NCBI RefSeq assembly: GCF_000243815.2
Contig: NZ_AHMT02000052.1
Location: 97,001-161,000, forward strand
DNA length: 64,000 nt
Reading direction: 5' to 3'
Origin: Leptospira alexanderi serovar Manhao 3 str. L 60
GTDB taxonomy: Bacteria; Spirochaetota; Leptospiria; Leptospirales; Leptospiraceae
Each line of letters begins with the position of its first letter. Position 1 is the stretch's first letter. The notes under the pieces were generated by a model. That model was given only the letters and a program-made list of their open reading frames with translations, was not told the DNA's origin and searched no databases. Position numbers and translations under genes: made by a program. Positions 1 to 8,452 of the stretch are shown here, piece by piece.

Positions 1-1
1 T

Positions 2-496
2 TATCTTTTTCATATTTCTATTCGTGATAATCTACTCTGGTCAAATCCTCAGGCCACCGATGGTGAACTTTGGGCTTCTCTTCAGCTTGCTAACGCGGAT
101 GGTTTTGTAAAACTTCTTCCACAAGGGATTGATACTATAGTGGGGGATCGTGGAATGCGGTTATCAGGTGGACAAAGACAAAGGATCGCTTTAGCTCGAG
201 CCTTGTTGCGGAAGCCAGAGCTTCTTATCTTGGATGAGGCGACAAGTTCTTTAGATGTGGAGTCTGAGCAACTCATTCAAAAATCTATCAATAATCTTTC
301 TGCTGACAGTACTATTTTAATTATTGCTCATCGTTTATTTACTATAATTAATGCAGATAGTGTTTATTTACTGAAGTCTGGTAAAGTTGTAGAACATGGT
401 AGTTTTCAACAGCTTGCGAATAAAAGCAATGGATTGTTTGCCGAAATGATTTTTAAACAAAGAGATATGAATCAAAATGGTTATAACGATAAATAG
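2..496 (+). CDS. ABC exporter ATP-binding domain (5' truncated by window edge)
   Basis: The reading frame is open from the window edge, so this is the C-terminal part (about 164 residues) of a larger protein. The signature motif LSGGQRQR, Walker B with catalytic glutamate (LLILDEATSSLD) and the H-loop histidine (IIAHRL) are in order, as in the nucleotide-binding domain of MsbA/lipid-exporter-type half transporters, where it drives export by ATP hydrolysis at the inner membrane. The Walker A region and any membrane domain lie outside the window. It ends 24 bp before the phosphoramidate cassette and could be co-transcribed with it. The substrate cannot be told; a glycolipid or polysaccharide intermediate is an inference from context. 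Confidence 0.9.
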   Translation, partial: YLFHISIRDNLLWSNPQATDGELWASLQLANADGFVKLLPQGIDTIVGDRGMRLSGGQRQRIALARALLRKPELLILDEATSSLDVESEQLIQKSINNLSADSTILIIAHRLFTIINADSVYLLKSGKVVEHGSFQQLANKSNGLFAEMIFKQRDMNQNGYNDK

Positions 497-520
497 TCTA
501 AAGTTAACTAACTGAGCTTT

Positions 521-1081
521 ATGGAAAAAATTGCTATTCGACCAAAAGTAATTTGGATTACAGGGCTGTCAGGCGCCGGTAAATCTACTATTTCTAGAGA
601 GTTAGTTCGGCGTATGCGTGCAGATAATGAAACCGTTATAATTTTGGATGGTGATGAGTTACGTGAAGTTTTTAACGCAAATAAAATAAATGTTAATAGT
701 CATAAACGAGAAAATAGATTAGCTCTAGCATTCCAATACTCTCATTTATGCCGCATTTTAGTAAACCAAGGTATAACTGTAGTGATTGCCACTATCTCTT
801 TATTAAAAGAAATTCATTTATGGAATCGCTTAAATTTGCAGGGTTATTTTGAAGTGTATATTAAAGTTCCGTTAGAAGAATTGCGTCGTCGTGATCCTAA
901 GGGAATTTATCGCCAGTTTGATTCTGGTGAAATTACTGATGTAGCTGGTTTAGATTTATCGATTGATGAGCCAAATCATCCTGATTTTGTAATCGAGTTT
1001 GAACCAACGAAAACTATTGAAAACATTGTTACCAATTTGATGAAATCAATTAAAGAAAAGGAATATCAAAATGAAAACTGA
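521..1081 (+). CDS. CysC-like kinase, probable cytidine diphosphoramidate kinase (Cj1415-type)
   Basis: A 186-residue P-loop kinase of the adenylylsulfate kinase fold: Walker A GLSGAGKST at residues 15-23, then DGDELR in the place of the APS-kinase DGDxxR motif. No ATP sulfurylase or other sulfate-assimilation gene is nearby. The same family member in the C. jejuni capsule locus (Cj1415) is a cytidine diphosphoramidate kinase that adds a 3'-phosphate to the CDP-amidate precursor of O-methyl phosphoramidate. Because homologues of the other cassette enzymes follow directly, I infer that role rather than APS phosphorylation. The next gene starts inside its last codons (11 bp overlap), suggesting translational coupling. 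The family call is firm; the substrate is inferred from context. Confidence 0.8.
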   Translation: MEKIAIRPKVIWITGLSGAGKSTISRELVRRMRADNETVIILDGDELREVFNANKINVNSHKRENRLALAFQYSHLCRILVNQGITVVIATISLLKEIHLWNRLNLQGYFEVYIKVPLEELRRRDPKGIYRQFDSGEITDVAGLDLSIDEPNHPDFVIEFEPTKTIENIVTNLMKSIKEKEYQNEN

Positions 1082-1817
1082 ATGGGATTATACGAAGTTG
1101 GCAGATGCATATTTGAAACGGCCAGATTATTCAGATGCAGCCGTTGATTCTATGTTAAAAATCTTTGGTCTAACTTCGGGTAAAGTCTGTGATGTTGGCG
1201 CAGGAGTCGCACATTTGACGATCATGCTTGCGGAACGAGGATTCGAAGTATCAGCTGTAGAGCCAAATGATGCTATGCGTGCTAATGGCATGAAGAGGAC
1301 TCTAAATATGAAAAATGTAAATTGGTTTGAAGGAACTGGCGAACAAACTAATCAAAGTGATAAAACTTTTGATTTTGTTACTTTTGGAAGTTCATTTAAT
1401 GTTTGTGATCGTTTATTAGCTTTGAAAGAAACTGCTCGAATTTTAAAACCTAAGGGATGGTTCGCATGCATGTGGAACCATCGTCGTTTTGACGATCCGA
1501 TTCAAAGTCAGATTGAAGCAATTATTAAATCTTATGTTTCTCATTATGACTACGGTACTCGTCGTGAGGATCAAACTTCTATAATTCTTGATAGTGGTTT
1601 TTTTGATTCGGCAATACATTTAGATTCAATGATCGTACACGAACAAACGATTCAAGAGTGTATAGAGGCGTGGAGATCTCATGCGACCTTAGAGAGGCAG
1701 GCAGGTGCATCTTTTGCACAAATAATTTATTCTATTGAAGATTATTTAAAAAATTTAAAACAATCTAAAATACAAATACCCTATTCTACTAATATTTGGC
1801 TAGCGCAACTAAAGTAG
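1071..1817 (+). CDS. Class I SAM methyltransferase of phosphoramidate cassette (Cj1419/Cj1420-like)
   Basis: A 248-residue Rossmann methyltransferase with the SAM-binding loop DVGAGVAHL at residues 41-49 and the acidic end of strand 2 (AVEPN). It overlaps the upstream CysC-like kinase by 11 bp and ends 11 bp before the glutamine kinase. C. jejuni carries two such methyltransferases (Cj1419, Cj1420) beside the phosphoramidate genes, presumed to make the O-methyl group of MeOPN. Only one is seen here; a second could lie upstream of the window or be unnecessary. The acceptor cannot be proved from sequence. Confidence 0.8.
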   Translation: MKTEWDYTKLADAYLKRPDYSDAAVDSMLKIFGLTSGKVCDVGAGVAHLTIMLAERGFEVSAVEPNDAMRANGMKRTLNMKNVNWFEGTGEQTNQSDKTFDFVTFGSSFNVCDRLLALKETARILKPKGWFACMWNHRRFDDPIQSQIEAIIKSYVSHYDYGTRREDQTSIILDSGFFDSAIHLDSMIVHEQTIQECIEAWRSHATLERQAGASFAQIIYSIEDYLKNLKQSKIQIPYSTNIWLAQLK

Positions 1818-1828
1818 TTTTTCTCAAG

Positions 1829-4147
1829 ATGAGTCTTTTAACTTATTCTACAAAAGCCAGAACTCTTCTGATTTTGAAAGATATATTGAAGTCTGCTCGA
1901 ATAGCTCCTCTGGTTAAATTAACCATTCAAGAATGGAAAAAAGATTCAGTTGGTTGTTTGGACTTTATATTTAAAGAATTAAAAGCTGGGCCTTGGATTG
2001 TAAGGTCTAGCTGTCATAGAGAGGATACTGTTTTAGGTTCAAATGCTGGTGCTTTTTTGTCTTTATTGAACGTAACCAAGGATGATTTACAATTTGCGAT
2101 TGAAAGAGTAATATCATCTTATGGAAATTCTTTTGAAAATGATGAAATTTTGATTCAGCCTATGTTAAAAAATGTAATTCGGTCAGGAGTTGCTTTTTCA
2201 CATGATCCAAATACAAATTCTCCATATAGAGTCATAACTTGGATAGAAGGTTCAGATACTTCAATAGTAACAAATGGTAGTGGAGGAAAAACTTGGCAAG
2301 GCGCTGCCTCAGCTACTATATCTCCACCAAAAGAATTGAAAGGTGTTATTGATTTATTAAATGAATTACTAAATTTATTTGGTTCATTGCCTGTTGATTG
2401 TGAATTTGCCATTACTCTTGATGAAGGAGAAGAAAACTTATGGCTATTGCAGGCGCGTCCTTTATTAATGCAAGGGCAAGTTGAGACTTCGGATGCCCAG
2501 TATAAACGCATTTTATTGATCGAAGATAAAGTAAAAAGAGGTATGCGTTCACATCCCTTTCTTATGGGTAAACATACTGTTTATGGAGTTATGCCTGACT
2601 GGAATCCTGCAGAAATTATAGGGATTCGTCCCAAGCCTCTTGCCTTGTCCCTGTATAGAGAACTCGTAACCGACTCTATATGGGCGTATCAAAGGAATAA
2701 TTATGGCTATAGAAATCTAAGAAGTTTTCCTTTAATGCCCCACTTTTTTGGTTTACCATATATTGATGTAAGACTGTCGTTTAATTCTTTTATCCCAGCT
2801 GATTTAGAAGATGGGTTGGCAGGACGTTTAGTAGATCATTATATTGATAAATTGTTAGCTGAGCCTGCACTTCACGATAAAGTAGAGTTTGAAATAGTAT
2901 TTTCTTGCTATACTCTCGATTTGCAACAACGTTTAAGAAGGCTTAAAGACGCTGGATTTTCAACAGAAGAGTGTAGAGTAATAGCGGATAGTTTGAGGCG
3001 TTTAACCAATCGTATTGTTCATCCAAAAAATGGCTTATGGAAATCTGATTCGGCCAAGTTAGATACACTTAATTCACGCCGAGAGCTCCTCTTTGCTTCA
3101 AATTCTGATTCATTGGAACGCATCTATTGGTTGATCGAAGATTCGAAAAGGTATGGAACATTACCTTTTGCAGGATTGGCCAGGGCTGGTTTTGTTGCTG
3201 TTCAGATGTTAAGATCTTTAGTGGCGGTTGGAATTTTCTCGGACGATGATTATGATGCATTTATGGCCAGTATATCTACTGTTAGTGGGCAATTGACACG
3301 GGATAGGGCAACGCTTGATAAAACAACTTTTCTATCTCGTTACGGACATTTAAGACCAGGAACTTACGATATTCTTTCACCTCGTTACGATGAAGCATCT
3401 GAATTGTTTTTTGATTGGAGCATAAGACCGTCCTTACCAGAATCAAATAAGCCTTTTTCTATGACCTTACCTCAAATGAGAGAAATTGTTAGAGCTTTGG
3501 CACAGCATGGGTTAGAGCCAGACGCAGTAGGGCTTTTTGATTTTTTACAAGCTGGTATTGAATTAAGAGAACTTGCTAAGTTTCATTTTACTAAAAATTT
3601 ATCTGATGCTCTTTCCTTAATTGGTTCTTATGGAGAAAAACTTGGAATCTCTAGAGAGGATTTAGCGTATTGTGATATTTCTGTTTTTAAAGAATTATAT
3701 GTATCAGCTATTGATTCTTTTGATTTATTGAATCGTTCTATTGAAATAGGGAAAATGCGTTATCAAGATACTTTGCATACTGCTTTACCACCATTAATTG
3801 CAAAAGTGGAAGATGTATGGTCTTTTGATTGGCCTGAAACTTTCCCTAATTTTATAACTCAGAAACAAGTGACGGCTCCAGTGATAACCGATCAAAATAA
3901 ATCTAAATTGGCAGGATCTATCATATGTGTTCCTAACGCGGATCCTGGCTTTGATTGGCTTTTTGCCTATCCCATCGCGGGTTTAATTACTGCTTGGGGA
4001 GGAGCTAATTCTCATTTAGCAATTCGAGCTGGAGAGTTAGGTTTACCGGCCGTGATTGGTGCCGGTGAGGTTTTATATCGACGTTGGTCTAAGGCATCTG
4101 TACTTCATATAGATTGTGCCGGACATCGGGTAGAGGTTTTATCGTAA
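1829..4147 (+). CDS. Probable L-glutamine kinase (Cj1418-type, PEP-synthase-like)
   Basis: A 772-residue phosphotransferase laid out like PEP synthase: an N-terminal ATP-grasp region (RSSCHRED near residue 50, QARPL closing the ATP site near 210), a long central region, and a C-terminal swivelling phosphohistidine domain with GGANSHLAIRAGE, where H729 (codon at 4013) is the expected phospho-carrier. It lacks a pyruvate-binding TIM barrel. Cj1418 has this architecture and phosphorylates the amide nitrogen of L-glutamine with ATP, giving AMP and Pi, the first step to MeOPN. I chose the ATG at 1829 over a TTG at 1796 inside the previous gene because family resemblance begins there. Amidotransferase and cytidylyltransferase genes follow at 4 and 5 bp, which supports the call. 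Confidence 0.85.
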   Translation: MSLLTYSTKARTLLILKDILKSARIAPLVKLTIQEWKKDSVGCLDFIFKELKAGPWIVRSSCHREDTVLGSNAGAFLSLLNVTKDDLQFAIERVISSYGNSFENDEILIQPMLKNVIRSGVAFSHDPNTNSPYRVITWIEGSDTSIVTNGSGGKTWQGAASATISPPKELKGVIDLLNELLNLFGSLPVDCEFAITLDEGEENLWLLQARPLLMQGQVETSDAQYKRILLIEDKVKRGMRSHPFLMGKHTVYGVMPDWNPAEIIGIRPKPLALSLYRELVTDSIWAYQRNNYGYRNLRSFPLMPHFFGLPYIDVRLSFNSFIPADLEDGLAGRLVDHYIDKLLAEPALHDKVEFEIVFSCYTLDLQQRLRRLKDAGFSTEECRVIADSLRRLTNRIVHPKNGLWKSDSAKLDTLNSRRELLFASNSDSLERIYWLIEDSKRYGTLPFAGLARAGFVAVQMLRSLVAVGIFSDDDYDAFMASISTVSGQLTRDRATLDKTTFLSRYGHLRPGTYDILSPRYDEASELFFDWSIRPSLPESNKPFSMTLPQMREIVRALAQHGLEPDAVGLFDFLQAGIELRELAKFHFTKNLSDALSLIGSYGEKLGISREDLAYCDISVFKELYVSAIDSFDLLNRSIEIGKMRYQDTLHTALPPLIAKVEDVWSFDWPETFPNFITQKQVTAPVITDQNKSKLAGSIICVPNADPGFDWLFAYPIAGLITAWGGANSHLAIRAGELGLPAVIGAGEVLYRRWSKASVLHIDCAGHRVEVLS

Positions 4148-4151
4148 CTTT

Positions 4152-4784
4152 ATGGCATTGGAGGATCGATTTGTTGTTGTTGTATCTCAGCGTGTTGATT
4201 CATATAAAGAACGAGAAGAGCGTAGAGATGCATTAGATCAAAGATTGTGTTATTGGTTGCTAGAAGCTGGATTTATTCCTTATCCTATACCAAATGCTTT
4301 AAATAGTTCTGGAAAAAGCGATGCATTATTAAATTGGCTTACTTATTTAAATCCACGTGCGATTTTACTTTCAGGCGGAAATGATATAGGATTGGCAGAG
4401 GATCGTGATAATACAGAAAGATTTTTGTTAAATTATGCCAGAAAACAATCTTTACCTGTTTTAGGAATTTGTAGAGGGATGCAAATGATGGCTGTTTGTG
4501 AAGGAGTGGTTTTAAAATTATTATCTGGGCATACTAAAACTACTCATAAATTAATAAATTATGATAAATTTAGTGTATGGCCTAATGAAGTAAATAGCTA
4601 TCACAATTGGGGGATATTTGATCTTCCAAAAAATTTCAAGTTAATGGCAAAGACAGAGGATAATACTATTGAAGCAATTAGACACGTTCAGCTTCCTTGG
4701 GAAGGTTGGATGTGGCATCCAGAGCGCGAAAAGAATTTTAGTCTGATTGATATCGAACGTGTTCGAAGATTGTTTAAAGGTTGA
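4152..4784 (+). CDS. Class I glutamine amidotransferase-like, probable gamma-glutamyl-CDP-amidate hydrolase (Cj1417-type)
   Basis: A 210-residue class I glutaminase-fold protein. The nucleophile elbow GICRGMQ places the cysteine at residue 107, and WHPERE supplies the His189/Glu191 pair, so the triad is complete. There is no synthetase domain or partner for ammonia transfer. In C. jejuni the equivalent stand-alone enzyme Cj1417 hydrolyses CDP-L-glutamine to cytidine diphosphoramidate and glutamate. Position between the glutamine kinase (4 bp upstream) and the nucleotidyltransferase (5 bp downstream) fits that job. A general gamma-glutamyl hydrolase (peptidase C26) is the alternative by sequence alone. 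Confidence 0.83.
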   Translation: MALEDRFVVVVSQRVDSYKEREERRDALDQRLCYWLLEAGFIPYPIPNALNSSGKSDALLNWLTYLNPRAILLSGGNDIGLAEDRDNTERFLLNYARKQSLPVLGICRGMQMMAVCEGVVLKLLSGHTKTTHKLINYDKFSVWPNEVNSYHNWGIFDLPKNFKLMAKTEDNTIEAIRHVQLPWEGWMWHPEREKNFSLIDIERVRRLFKG

Positions 4785-4789
4785 TTATC

Positions 4790-5497
4790 ATGAAGGCGAT
4801 TATTTTGGCGGCTGGGCGTGGTAGTCGAATGAAAAATTTAACTGAGGATCTTCCCAAGTGTCTTTTGAAAATAAAAGGAGATACTTTGCTGAACTGGCAA
4901 TTAAAAGCTCTTAAGAATACAGGAATTAAAGATATTGCGATTGTTACAGGTTATAAAAGAGAACTTTTGAAGCAGCAAGGATTGCTAGAATTCTATAATT
5001 CAAAATGGGCAGAAACGAATATGGTTTCTTCACTGGAATGTGCGAGAGATTGGTTGGAGAATGATGTGTGTATTGTCAGTTATTCTGATATTATTTATGA
5101 TAATAAAGCAGTAGAATTTTTGATAAATAGTAAGGCAAATATAGCGATAACTTTTGATAAAAATTGGTTAACTTTATGGGAAAAGCGGTTTGAGGACCCA
5201 TTGACAGATGCAGAAACATTCCGATTGAATCATGATGGTTCAACATTAACTGAGATTGGAAATAAGCCAACGTCGATAGCAGAGATACAGGGTCAGTATA
5301 TGGGCTTATTAAGATTTACTCCTATAGGTTGGTCTGAAATAGTTCGTATTAGGTCTGAATTGTCCAATGAACAACGTAATAGGATGCATATGACAGGAAC
5401 ATTACAAAAAGTTATAGAAGCAGATAGGATATCTATCGAAGCTATCCCTTATTCGGACTCATGGGGAGAATATGATTCTCCTAAAGATTTAGAATAA
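4790..5497 (+). CDS. Nucleotidyltransferase, probable CTP:phosphoglutamine cytidylyltransferase (Cj1416-type)
   Basis: A 235-residue sugar-nucleotidyltransferase-fold enzyme: GRGSRM at residues 9-14, a PKCLL loop, and a YSDIIY metal-binding aspartate segment. A TTG at 4781 overlaps the preceding stop, but the ATG at 4790 with AAAGG about 9 bp upstream begins exactly at the conserved first strand. Cj1416 transfers CMP from CTP to phosphoglutamine, giving CDP-L-glutamine, the substrate for the preceding amidotransferase. It is the last gene of the tight five-gene cassette; a 146 bp gap follows. By fold alone it could be any small sugar-1-phosphate nucleotidyltransferase; context decides. Confidence 0.82.
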   Translation: MKAIILAAGRGSRMKNLTEDLPKCLLKIKGDTLLNWQLKALKNTGIKDIAIVTGYKRELLKQQGLLEFYNSKWAETNMVSSLECARDWLENDVCIVSYSDIIYDNKAVEFLINSKANIAITFDKNWLTLWEKRFEDPLTDAETFRLNHDGSTLTEIGNKPTSIAEIQGQYMGLLRFTPIGWSEIVRIRSELSNEQRNRMHMTGTLQKVIEADRISIEAIPYSDSWGEYDSPKDLE

Positions 5498-5643
5498 TAT
5501 ATTGAAAATATTTCGAATTTAAAAGATATATTAAAGTTTTACCTTTTTATGATTAAGAGCTTGAAAGCGTAGCCGTCTACTTACGTCCACTTTTATGTGA
5601 CTACTCCAGATGATTTTTAAGTAAATTTTGGGACAAGATCTAA

Positions 5644-6774
5644 ATGAATAGTACAACAATTCTACTTACTCTTAAAGGAAGGCCTTTGCATACGCTTCGC
5701 TGGATGTGGCATCATAATCGAATTCGATTGCCTTTTCCTATAGTAATAGCAGACGGGGGAAACAATCAGGAAATCGAACGTTTACTTTCTAATCCTAAAA
5801 ATTTTCCGAATTTAAATTATAGATATTTTCGCTATCAAGATAATTTATTAGAAGATTACTGGTTTAAGTTGGCAGATATAATTACGAAAATAGATACACC
5901 ATATGTTATGTTTTCAGATAATGATGATTTTGTTCTTCCCGATGCGGTTTGTAATGCGGAAGAATTCCTCAAGACTCACTCTGATTATATCAGTGTCGCC
6001 TCTATTAGTTTGAATTTTGCTCTAAAAGATAAAAGCCAAGACTTCGATCGCTTGTTAGTTATAGGAGATATGTATAATTTTTCTTTCCAACACGGAATAA
6101 ATTATGATTCTACCAATGTGATACCACGAATTAAACAATTTCTGGATCAGCCGTATTATTTTTTCTATTCGGTGACTCGGACCGAAGCATGGATCGATAT
6201 TTTTAAAGAAGTGAAAGAAATTAATTTTAAAAATTTTGATGTTTGGGAAAGGTTTATGTATCTTTCTCTTATTATTAAAGGTAGAACTATGTTTTCATGG
6301 CAACCGTCTTACCTACGTCAATTGGAAAGTTCCGAGACGCATTCATCTGTTTTACCTTGGATTCATAGACTTTTTTTTTCCGATTGGATGAATGATTTTC
6401 AATCCATGGTTTCTGCGATAATACGCCGTGCTGAAAAAGTTTCGATTGTTCCTATCTCTCTTGAGTTGGATAAAATACTTCGACAGCTTTATGTAGACTC
6501 GATGCCAAATATCATTCAAAATCATTTAACAATGACAAACGTTGATAATCCATCTTGGCTGAGAATAATGATTAAGAAAGCTAAGAATGTTGCTTTGATT
6601 CGTCGTTTTTTCGGAGCATATAAGCGAAAAAAACTTTTAAATGCTTTAGTTTCGAAAGGTTTAAATGATTTACAGTTGGAAAAAGTCAAAAATGAATTAG
6701 ACGAAGTTCGTAAGACTTTAATGGATCCGGATTTACGCGCTAAACTTTTGTTATTTAAGTTGAATTCGATATAA
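5644..6774 (+). CDS. GT-A glycosyltransferase (family 2-like)
   Basis: A 376-residue putative glycosyltransferase of the TIGR00180-like GT2 group. The N-terminus has the TTILLTLKGRP strand, the PIVIADGG nucleotide-binding segment and an FSDNDDFV motif that fits the metal-binding DxD site. The C-terminal third is helical and lysine-rich, plausible for peripheral membrane association. It would transfer one sugar of the O-antigen unit at the cytoplasmic face. It is separated from the phosphoramidate cassette by 146 bp and from the next gene by 449 bp, so it may be its own transcription unit. Donor and acceptor are unknown. Confidence 0.75.
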   Translation: MNSTTILLTLKGRPLHTLRWMWHHNRIRLPFPIVIADGGNNQEIERLLSNPKNFPNLNYRYFRYQDNLLEDYWFKLADIITKIDTPYVMFSDNDDFVLPDAVCNAEEFLKTHSDYISVASISLNFALKDKSQDFDRLLVIGDMYNFSFQHGINYDSTNVIPRIKQFLDQPYYFFYSVTRTEAWIDIFKEVKEINFKNFDVWERFMYLSLIIKGRTMFSWQPSYLRQLESSETHSSVLPWIHRLFFSDWMNDFQSMVSAIIRRAEKVSIVPISLELDKILRQLYVDSMPNIIQNHLTMTNVDNPSWLRIMIKKAKNVALIRRFFGAYKRKKLLNALVSKGLNDLQLEKVKNELDEVRKTLMDPDLRAKLLLFKLNSI

Positions 6775-7223
6775 GAAAGCTTTGGCAAATTATTCACAAA
6801 CTTCATAACTAAAATGCCTCGCGAGTGCGCTTGAACTCAATGTTTCTTTCTACGAATCGAAACATAATGTTCCAATTCCTTTGGAATTTCCACTACAATC
6901 GTTTTCGCATTTGTTATGCCGAACTCACGTTGTTTAAAAATTAGATATAATTTCAGAGCAGTATGCCTTGAGGTCTCGAAAGCATAGAATGAATGCAATC
7001 TATTTAAAGAATGGATCACGTTTGAAAAACTAAAGCGCAACTCTATGGATCGCGTTGTGTGGGTTCTTATATGTTTTTAGAAAAGTTAGATTTTGGTTTT
7101 AATATCAGATTAAAAAGTTGGTTTAAAGTTACATTATGAATTGCTTTACGAAAACAAAACGCTTTTATCGATCCTATCGAATACAATCAATTCTAAAGTC
7201 GCTAAAAATAAAGAGTTTATAAA
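6775..7223 (+). other. Intergenic stretch, 449 bp, no convincing gene
   Basis: No + strand gene is seen. A minus-strand reading frame (7040-6837, TTG start, about 67 codons) is the only open stretch; its C-terminus is basic and I do not recognise it. It could be a remnant of a small chromosomal gene or chance. The last part is AT-rich and could hold a promoter for the downstream gene, but I cannot point to a convincing -35/-10 pair. Confidence 0.5.
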
Positions 7224-8452
7224 ATGAAACAAACAAATTGCAGAGTTTGCAATGAACCGTTGCAAAAGATATTGGATTTGGGTCGTCAACCGTTAGGAAA
7301 TGGATTTTTGACGGAAGATAAATTTAAGTATGAATATTTTTTTCAGATGGAAGTAGGTTTCTCTGAAACGAGTAAGATGCTACAGTTAATAGAGCAGCCT
7401 GAGCCGGAGAAAATGTTTCATGAAGAATATGCTTTCTTCTCCAGTACCTCTAAATATATGGAAAAACATTTTAAAGAATTCGCAGATTTGATCCTCGGAT
7501 CGAAGTTTCTTTCTAAGGAAAATCCGTTTGTAGTCGAGCTTGGTTGTAATGATGGCATCATGCTTAAGAACTTTGCACAGAGACGTATCAATCACTTAGG
7601 GATTGAACCTTCTCGAAACGTGGCCGCGATTGCAAATCAAAATGGTGTAAAAACCATATCAGAATTCTTTGATGTAGATGTTGCAAAAAAAATTGTAGAT
7701 CAACACGGTCAGGCGGATGCGTTCCTTGCCGCAAACGTAATGTGCCACATTCCGGATATCAAGAGTGTGGTAAAGGGAATCGCAACTCTTTTAAAACCTA
7801 CCGGAATCGTAATGTTCGAAGATCCGTATTTGGGAAATGTCGTCGAAAAAATTTCCTACGATCAAATTTACGATGAGCACGTATTTTTATTTTCGGCACT
7901 TTCTATTCAATATTTATTTAATCTTTATGGTTTGGAACTAATCGATTTGCTGCCTCAAAAAACACATGGAGGTTCTATGCGTTACGTCTTGGCGCATAAA
8001 GATGCTTATCCGGTGAGTGAGGCCGTTCATGCGATTATTGAAAAGGAAAAAAACAAGGACTTGATAAACTGGAAACATTTATTAAGTTTAGAGAGGATGT
8101 TGAAAAATCCAAATCGGATCTAGTTTCGCTTCTGAAGGAAATTAAGTCACAAGGCAAACGAGTTGTAGGCTATGCTGCGACTTCAAAAAGTACAACTATA
8201 TTCAATTATTGCGGTATTGGACCGGATCTGATCGATTTTATCTCTGATACGACACCGATCAAGCAGGGTAAATTTTCTCCTGGAGTTCATATTCCGGTAA
8301 AAGCATACTCGGAGTTTAAATCAGTTTATCCAGACTATGCCTTTCTTTTGGCTTGGAATCATTCAGAGGAAATTATGGCCAATGAGCAAGAGTTTATGAA
8401 ATCTGGTGGTAAGTGGATTACACACGTTCCTTTTGTAAGAGTTATCAAATGA
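7224..8452 (+). pseudogene. Sugar C-methyltransferase, frameshifted at an A7 tract
   Basis: The first frame (299 codons, to 8123) has an N-terminal zinc-type CRVC pair, the SAM loop VELGCNDG and a DEHVFLFS segment, typical of the NovU/TylC3 type of sugar C-methyltransferase. It is about 110 residues short of the usual ~410. The missing C-terminal domain is present in another frame from about 8048 to the TGA at 8450-8452 and includes GLDKLETF and GKRVVGYAATSKS. The frames join if the A7 run at 8047-8053 had one more A. The next gene's ATG overlaps this restored stop, showing that the intact gene ended there. It may be a true mutation, a phase-variable tract or a sequencing error. Confidence 0.85.

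Noticed and set aside
521..1081. Sulfate activation by the CysC-like kinase
   Set aside because: No sulfurylase, PAPS-using transferase or other sulfur gene is near, while the phosphoramidate partner enzymes are adjacent.
6837..7040. Minus-strand 67-codon frame in the 449 bp gap
   Set aside because: TTG start without ribosome site and no recognised family; mentioned only in the gap description.
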